This document shows, piece by piece, positions 57,217-64,000 of a DNA stretch of 64,000 nucleotides (position 1 is its first letter; the number at the start of each line of letters is the position of its first letter). Both the position numbers and the translations under genes were made by a program. The stretch spans positions 62,062,001-62,126,000 of the forward strand of contig JBITNC010000001.1 of NCBI GenBank assembly GCA_050084985.1, written 5' to 3'. Below the pieces are notes generated by a model. That model was given only the letters and a program-made list of their open reading frames with translations. It had not been told where the DNA came from and ran no database searches. This DNA is from Nageia nagi. Its lineage: Eukaryota; Pinophyta.

Positions 57217-57579
57217 TTTTGGTGATTCTAATTGTTTTGATTCTACTTGCAAGATCTCATAAAATTTCTATGAAGAATGAACATTGTTAATAGTGTGCAA
57301 AGACTATTTTTATGCTATTATTGACATGAAAAATGGAATAAACTGTAATGTAATTATCCAAGATGGTACAATAATTAGCTAAATAATTGGCTACATTGCA
57401 AAGTTTAGGTAGTAATTTGTAGTTAGCTATAGATCCAAACATATTTGCAAGGATAACTAATATTGAGAATAGTAAGAGACCCCAAAAAAATAACAATATT
57501 ATGATGGTGTCTTCATCATACCCTAATTAAATGATACCCATAATTATCCCCTACCCCTTGATTAGAAGGCCCCCAAGTT

Positions 57580-58560
57580 TGAGATGTTTAGCAATGATCA
57601 AGACCCAAAGCAACATCTTATTAGCTTTTAGGATGAGTGCTTGTTAAAACTAGGATCTGAGAAGAAATTGATGGTAAAAGTTTTCCTAAGGAGTTGAAAG
57701 GTGATGCTAGCCAATGGTTCTACAATTTTTTAGAGGGATCGATAGATTCATTCAATTCATTAGTACAAGTATTCATGAATCAATACAAGCATAATATTAA
57801 ATAGAAAGGAACTATTACAAAATTATGTGCCTTACACCAAGGAAGGAATGAAACCTTAGAAAATTATATCTAAAGATTCAAAAAGGTGTGAAAATATATT
57901 CATAGCAAGTTAGATGAGAATAAAATTTATGGTATATTCAAAGATTATATTTTTCCAATTATTAATTTACATGCTCCAACTGAGAAAGGTATTGGATTTG
58001 GGGTATTGGTAAAATAATTATTATAAAAAGAAAAAGTTTTACTTTAGTTAGGAGATCTCAAGTATACATATTCTTCTTAAAATAAGGAAAATCATAAGAA
58101 ATATACCAATGAGAAAAAGATAATAAATATGGTTGATGCACCTGCACCTACCATTACAAGATCAACCAAAATAAGAGATAGAAAGTATACATTTCCAATT
58201 CAGCTAACATTTATTTTGAGAGATTTGATTAAGAAGGGTTTATTGCAGCCATTAGATAGAAGAGAAAAATATGATAGTATTTCAATGGGAAATTATGATG
58301 CTTATTGTAATTATCATTAAAGAAGAGGTCATTCTACAAATTTTTGTAAAGCATTAGAAGTTGTAATTTTGGACCTTATTGCACAAGGGACATATGAAAT
58401 TAATCATAATGCTTTAGATCTAAATATTATAGTAAACATAATTTCAATGGATAAAAATATTTTTACTACATTAAGAAGGGGGCATCCAAAGAACATTCCA
58501 AATCTAGTTACTTTGGAATAAGTAAGTGTCCCACTTGATCCTAAAGCTTATAACATGATT
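57580..58560 (+). pseudogene. gypsy gag (copy B)
   Basis: Reads FLRSxKGDASQWFYNFLEGS, then (from 58129) KIRDRKYTFPIQLTFILRDL, then the finger YDAYCNYHxRRGHSTNFCKA, followed by LDLIAQGTYEI. The finger keeps Cys, Cys, His and Cys (CNYH...GH...C), unlike copies A and C. Stops interrupt it at several Gln positions. Confidence 0.8.
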
Positions 58561-58939
58561 AAGCAATTGAAAACAACTCCTAAAATTAGCTTGTATGATT
58601 TCATATCTACATTTGAAAAGCATCAAGAGATATTATATGCTTTGTTCAAAAAAGAAATCATTCCCACTAATATGATTGCTGCTATATTTTTGGAAAAACT
58701 TAGGTCTATTAACAAATGTGATGGAATTTCATTTTATAGGTCTAAAAAACTTGTGATGGAATTTCATTTTATAGGTCTAAAAAAATTAGTAAAGAAATTC
58801 TTACTGAATGTTAGCCTTGTACATCACACCTATAGTAAAAGGATGGGAAATAAAAAGAACATTAGTATATAATGGATAAACTGTTAATGTATGTTCTCAT
58901 TGATTTTTGATACAACCTCAAGAGAAAAGTGTAGTGATA

Positions 58940-59330
58940 TCTCCTTTAGAAGAAGCCACATTTTGAATTAGAGCATATGATAGTTCATCAAAAAAGCAAC
59001 TTGGAATAGCTATAATTTTGATCACAATACAGGTCAGAATGGTTGAAACTTAGTTTCAAATTGTGGATTCAAAATTATGTTATAACCTATTATTAGGAAG
59101 ACATTGGTTTCATGATATGGATGTAGTACCATTAACAGTACATGTTAGATTGAAGTTTGAATATCAAGGTGAGGTACATATAATAATAAGTGATCCAAAA
59201 TCATATGCCTTATGCAAAGTAGCAAAAATGGAGGAATTCATAATGACTTATCATAGATATGAAATTGTACCCTTAGAAGTAGACTTGGTAGTGGTAAAAA
59301 TAGAAAAATAACTTCAAATCATAGAGACAT
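58940..59330 (+). pseudogene. gypsy protease region (copy B)
   Basis: Plus-strand frame: IVDSKLCYNLLLGRHWFHDM, then VPLTVHVRLKFEYQGEVHII. This is the same block as 17411-17650 in copy A, with Arg-Pro-Trp changed to Arg-His-Trp. The protease active site upstream is not clearly preserved. Confidence 0.75.
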
Positions 59331-59688
59331 GAATGGGAATGCAAAAATTTGAGAACTTTGATCCATTAGTATCCGTAAAAGATTTGAAATGATAAAAAAT
59401 ACCCAATATTGAGGTTCATCATAACATGCAATATTATCTACATGTTGTCAATAGTGTGAAAATAGTGAAGAAGATGATGGTTCTTGCTCTACAGCAACAA
59501 TATCTCTCAATCCAGTTACCTCAACAAAGGATCAGATGAAGAACACAATGGGTAAAACTATTCCATCTCCTTTTGTACATAAGTACATGATAGAAAATTA
59601 CTAGTATAAAGGAGGGGATTTAAACAAATTAGAATAAGATATGTCTTCTTTTCCTACTGCCTTAGGAGCTTAGAAAACTTAGAATGGA

Positions 59689-60225
59689 TTGGGTAGTGAT
59701 CATAATACAAAACACACTATAGGACCTATCAATTTTGTTAAAGAATGCAATGTAATTAAACTTTTTGATGATATTGATGAAGATTTATGGCTTGATGATA
59801 CTATACCACTTAAGTTTGATCTCCTTAACACTGATGATGATATCTTAAAATACATGGGGGCACATTCAAATTTTCCTAAATCAAATGATAAATGGAAAAT
59901 AAGCTACATTCTTAGTGAGTATGGGTATTTTAAATAAGAAATGAACTTTAATGAAGTATTTCAGGTTCAACAAGAAGATGATGATACAAATGATATCCAA
60001 GGATTGGAAGAGTTACCATCTATATTATATAAAAAGGATGAATTAGCATTATTAAATAAAGAATTAATTGATATCAAAATTGAAACAAGTGATGAAGAGA
60101 GGTTGGTAAAGGTTGGAGTTGCCCTTCCAACACCTTAGAAATAAAGGTACAAATTTTTTTTATTAAAAATTATAAGAATTTTGCATGGTCTTATATTGAT
60201 ATTCTTTGTTTAGATCCTTCTTTTA
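59689..60225 (+). pseudogene. gypsy pre-RT linker (copy B)
   Basis: Acidic linker: LFDDIDEDLWLDDTIPLKFD, YMGAHSNFPK, then QEDDDTNDIQGLEELPS and DEERLVKVGVALPTP. The same order occurs in copies A (16474-17000, minus) and C (3712-4020). No enzymatic role is known. Confidence 0.7.
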
Positions 60226-60227
60226 TT

Positions 60228-61361
60228 ATGTGTAATTTACCACTTAAGAAAGGAGCCATACCTATTAAACAAAAATCAAGAAATATGCATCCTTATAAGG
60301 CATTGTTAGTCAAGAAAGAAATTGAAAAATATTTTAATATTGATTTCAATAAACTAATAGATTATTCAGAATGGATGGCTAACATTGTTCCTATTACTAA
60401 ACTTATTGGAGAGATAAGAGTTTGTACTAATTTTCATGATATCAATAATGCTTATATAAAATATGATTTTCCATTGCCAAATATTGATATAATTATGGAT
60501 AGTATTGCTAGTCATGATACTTTGTCTTTGATGGATGGATTTTCAGGATATAATCAAATTTTAATAAATTAAATTGATCAACATAAGATTGATTTTATTA
60601 CACATTTGGAAAATTTTTGTTTGAAGCTTATATGCTTTGGTTTGAAAAATACAAGTGCTACTTATCAAAGAGCTATGGTGGCTATGTTCCATAAGCATAT
60701 TCATAAATCAATGGAGGTTTATGTTGATGATACTTTGGTTAAATCAAAGCAAGGCCAAGATCATTTAGAGATCCTTGAAGAGGTATTTCACATTCTTAAA
60801 AAGTATAAGCTTAGACTAAAACATCAAAAGTGTGCTTTCAATGTTAATTTAGGAAAATTACTTGGTTTCATAGTCTCAAAAAAGGGTATTGAGGCATATC
60901 CTAAGAAGGTAAAAGCCATAGTGAGTATGCCAACTCTAAAAAATTTCAAATAGTTAAGAAATTTTCAAGGGAAGATAAAATTGGTAAGAAGGTTCATTTC
61001 TCAACTTGGGGATAAGTGTAGGCCATTTACTCATTTATTGAAAAAGGATGTCACATTTGGATGGGATGATAAGTATCAAAAGGCATTTGAAGATATAAAA
61101 TAGTATTTGGTATATCCTCCTTTTTTAGTGGATTTTAAAAAAGAAGCATACCTTTATATATCAACCATATTATATGACTTGGGGGCCCTATTGTGTAAGA
61201 AAGATGATAAAAATAAAGAAAGAGAAATGTATTATCTTAGAAAAACTCTTATAGATTATGAAACAAGATATAGCCCTATGGAAAAGCTTTACTTTGGTTT
61301 TATTTTTTCTATGGAAACAACTAAGGTATTATATTTTATATTGCATTACATATGTTGTTAG
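60228..61361 (+). pseudogene. gypsy reverse transcriptase and RNase H (copy B)
   Basis: RT blocks in order: KALLVKKEIEKYFNIDF, GEIRVCTNFHDINNAYIKYD, FPLPNIDIIMDSIASHDTLS, LMDGFSGYNQILIN, a stop, then SATYQRAMVAMFHKHIHKSM, and the catalytic EVYVDDTLVKSK (about 60715). YVDD is intact. Thumb: LGKLLGFIVSKKGIEAYPKK. Then RNase H: FGWDDKYQKAFEDIK, a stop, and YSPMEKLYFGFIFSM. Three stops separate otherwise long open segments. Confidence 0.9.
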
Positions 61362-61619
61362 ACTAGGTAATCCATAATATCTTGTAGGAAAGCAACATTT
61401 GTTAGGAAGGGTAGCTAATTGGTTGATGTTAGTATAAGAGTTTGACATCAATGTGTTGAAGCAAAAATCTATGAAAGGATAGGTAATTATAGACTTGATA
61501 GAAAAATTTTCATAGAATGATGGTATAGTGGTGCATGAAGATTTTTTAGATGAATATGATGAGGATTCATGCTATCAACAATGTGCAACAATGTCTGGAT
61601 GCTATCAATGATATGATGG

Positions 61620-62091
61620 AGAAGAGATGGTTGTACTAGATGAGTTTGTTTGCCACATAGTATACAAACCTATAACTTGGATGTTGTATTTTGATGGATC
61701 AAAATATGCTTATGGGGCAAGTGTAGGTATTATTCTATTATCACCTTCCAATGAGGTAATTGATATGGCATATAAATAGGGCTTTGATTGCACTAACAAC
61801 ATGGTACAATATGAATATCATATTTTAGGTTTAAAAGCAACCATGGCTTTGAAAATAAAAGATATGAAAATATATGGTAATTCACAACTTGTATATCAAG
61901 TCAATGATACATATAATACAAAAGATAAGAAATTGAAACCATACAAGATAGTGGTTATTGAATTTCTTGATGAGTTTGGTAGGTATAATATTCAAAATAT
62001 TACAAGTAAAAAAAATAGGTATGCAGATGCAATGGCAAGTGTAGCTTTATTAGCACCAATTGAGATAGAAGATGAAGAAATCAATATTTGA
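61620..62091 (+). pseudogene. second RNase H (copy B)
   Basis: Reads WMLYFDGSKYAYGASVGIIL, FDCTNNMVQYEYHILGLKAT, then NRYADAMASVALLAPIE. It parallels 14671-15279 of copy A. The Glu of the AEYEAL signature is Gln here (VQYEYH), so a catalytic acid appears to be lost. One stop lies before FDCTNN. Confidence 0.85.
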
Positions 62092-62196
62092 AAGTTTGGT
62101 ATATATTATTACTTTAATCAATTAGGTAAAGTACATATATGCCTTGTTTCTCTAAAATGTGATCCTCAACAATGGTATGCTGATATTTATAGTTGT

Positions 62197-62549
62197 TTGA
62201 AACATCAAACAATTCTAGAGAATTATGATAGAAATGAAAGAGTTAGATTAAAGAGGATAGTTATAAAGTATGTGATTATTGGTGAAGTCTTGTATAAAAG
62301 ATCATTTGATGGAGCTCTTTTAATATGTATAACACAACATGAAACAACAACAGCACTAGAACAAGCACATGATGGGTTGTGTGAAGGTCACTTTTTTGCA
62401 AAAGCATTATACATCAAGCTTTTGTGAATTGGTTACTATTAACCTACAATGGAGGAGGGTTGTAAGAATCATGTAAATATTTATTTGCAATGTCAAAAGC
62501 ATTCAAATTTAGAAAAATAACCAACTCAAGAATTAAACTCCATAGTTTC
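62197..62549 (+). pseudogene. gypsy integrase zinc-finger segment (copy B)
   Basis: Reads RLKRIVIKYVIIGEVLYKRS, AHDGLCEGHFFAKALYIKLL, then stops and NHVNIYLQCQKHSN. This is the H-x-G-x-C-x-GH...CxxCQ pattern of the gypsy integrase HHCC finger. It then reads LNSIVS and breaks off at 62549, before the catalytic core. Confidence 0.8.
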
Positions 62550-63450
62550 TATAGACACCTAAAAATGATCCCTCTTTTGATAAATGAAATAAGGGAGTAA
62601 AAATTTAAGTAAATAGTAAAGTTTACTTAAAACTTGCTACTCACTAGTGATCTAGTACAATCATCGATGATCCATTCTAGTTGCTGGCACCCGATAGAAA
62701 ATTGCCAGTGATCTTGCAAACAAAAAACATAAAGAAAAAAATAGAAAAATTAGGTGCCCAAGGAAATAAGCTAATGGATCAAGGATGAGTTATCCTTGAT
62801 CCTACATTTTCCTTACATGGATATAATCCATGAAAAGGCAAGATGAGATTTTTCATCTAGCCATGCCTTCCAAAATAGCAACTTTAGATACCTTGGAAAA
62901 TCTATAAATAAGACCTCTCCCAAGGAGAAAATGATATAGGAATTAGAAGATTAAATGCAACCTTATGTTGTTGAATTACATCTATATAGGTAAGTACATT
63001 GCATTTACTATTTTTTCTTATATGCATGTTCATTTCATGTTTATTTATTATAATTTTATAGTGTGAGTAGATATGTTTTGATGGGTTGTTTATTTATGTA
63101 TGTGTATGATTATAGGAATAGCAACTAATTAGAGCAAAGAGGAGCCAAGTAGTCAATAAGAAGGAAGTAATCAAAATTGTTATTCTTCTCTTACAGGTTC
63201 AATTAAATTATACTTGGAGCTTGAAGACATTAGCAAAGAAGGCCCCCAAGAGGCCCATATCACACATTGTACTAAAGTCCTCCATATAAGGCAAAGCTTG
63301 TAATCAAAACTAAGGTTTATTTAGAGATCAATAGAGATTTTATATTGGTTATGATAGCACTTATTTTTTGCATGCTTGCAAGGTTATTTTTTGAGTAAAG
63401 ATTTTGGTGCTATAAGGAGGGCCCTCACACATAGGCTACATCAAAAATAA
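62550..63450 (+). mobile_element. probable LTR of a nested element
   Basis: At 62550, tatagacacctaaaaatgat replaces integrase coding. It resembles a worn TGTAGACACC LTR start. Candidate inner ends are either ctaca at about 63443-63447 or the primer-site-like ttttggtgctataagg near 63395. No second LTR is in the window, so length and family are uncertain. Confidence 0.45.
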
Positions 63451-64000
63451 GCTCCTGGGGGTGTTTCTTACTTTTCATATTTCATTTTTATCTTTTATGT
63501 TTGTAGAATCATCAATAAATCTTGTACTATTTTCATTTTTTTATTATGTATTTTCTATTTGTGATCACCAACTATTGGTATTGGGTGCTAGCTATTTATG
63601 AGAACACTAGAAATTTGTTTTGAAATGCCAATGATTTACCTGATCTAACAACTGTATTGGATTGCCAATGATTCAATGTAAAAGTGTGAAAATGCCATCA
63701 ACTAGAGATAGAAGGTATATGTTTCAACTTTTGTGAATACTAAAAGCATAATTTAGGCATTAAAAATGAAAAATGAAAAAGAACTTATTTGTGATTTCTT
63801 TTCCTAGATTGCATGTTGGAAGGGTAGATGTATGATTATGGAATATGTACTATTTTTTAATTTATTTAAATAAATTATATGAATGTTATTTATCTTTGTT
63901 GATTTTGAGAATGATAAATAAAATCACCTAATTCTTTCCCTTACACCCACCTATGCTCTCCCTTTATGCTGAAATATGATCTTAGGTGATCAGAATGGGT
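63451..64000. other. unrecognised edge sequence
   Basis: It would be the internal leader of the nested element if the LTR call is right. No protein or RNA was recognised before the window ends. Confidence 0.35.

Larger units (their letters stand above)
56591..62549 (+). mobile_element. Ty3/gypsy copy B, truncated
   Basis: A plus-strand member of the A/C family. It has a 5' LTR (56591-57216), primer-site candidate ttttggtgattctaattg at 57217, gag, protease, RT with YVDD, RNase H, second RNase H and the integrase zinc-finger segment. It ends abruptly in integrase at about 62549, where a different LTR-like sequence starts. The rest of integrase and the 3' LTR are not in the window. Stops are frequent, yet long stretches remain readable, making it the best-preserved protein template of the family here. 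Confidence 0.85.

Noticed and set aside
1-64000. CRISPR array, bacterial operon, rRNA or organellar insert
   Set aside because: No regularly spaced repeats with unique spacers, no ribosome-binding-site-led gene clusters and no recognisable rRNA or plastid/mitochondrial gene sequence were seen.

Overview
The window comes from the nuclear genome of a land plant. It is very AT-rich and dominated by decayed LTR retrotransposons. Its one functional-looking gene is a plant-type multidrug and toxic compound extrusion (MATE/DTX) transporter with eight or nine exons, plant splice sites and a 4.4-kb first intron. The compositional bias, old transposons and large intron would fit a big, heavily methylated genome such as a gymnosperm, but nothing seen here fixes the species. 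No bacterial genes, organellar insert or CRISPR array was seen.

Layout. 351-884: possible 534-bp MITE with an internal hairpin. 1344-5526: internally deleted Ty3/gypsy copy (C) whose outer LTR edge lies in a 244-bp tandem duplication. 6446-7770: dispersed repeat interrupted by a 291-bp inverted-repeat element with a tRNA-Gln-like core. 8500-10868: remnant of another gypsy family (D; gag, protease, one LTR). 11769-20102: full-length gypsy copy (A), minus strand, with paired LTRs and 5-bp target duplication. 20127-26540: non-coding, with a 42-bp minisatellite, three dispersed direct repeats and a SINE with an 11-bp target duplication. 24140-27430: two ~250-bp inverted segments enclosing a broken MATE exon 1. 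29540-29880: gag remnant.

30977-37691 holds the MATE gene on the minus strand, 500 codons over eight exons (a ninth is possible). Intron 1 carries a very young 1.5-kb TRIM-like element with identical 127-bp LTRs, a tRNA-Met primer site, a purine tract and a 5-bp target duplication. Its interior appears to contain a captured fragment of an auxilin-like gene. The TATA box is at 37746-37755, and a second copy of the dispersed repeat lies just upstream.

40260-43000: decayed chromovirus-like gypsy element (E). 43246-53494: full-length Ty1/copia element with 501-bp LTRs and a CATAT target duplication, itself carrying a 1.86-kb insertion. 53495-56590: nothing recognisable. 56591-62549: plus-strand copy (B) of the A/C gypsy family, cut off in its integrase by what looks like the LTR of yet another element reaching towards the window end.

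A, B and C share LTR ends (TGTAG...CTACA) and the order gag, protease, RT, RNase H, second RNase H, integrase. All the older elements are riddled with stops, many explained by C-to-T change. The TRIM in the intron is GC-rich and CpG-rich by contrast. All identities quoted are by-eye estimates.
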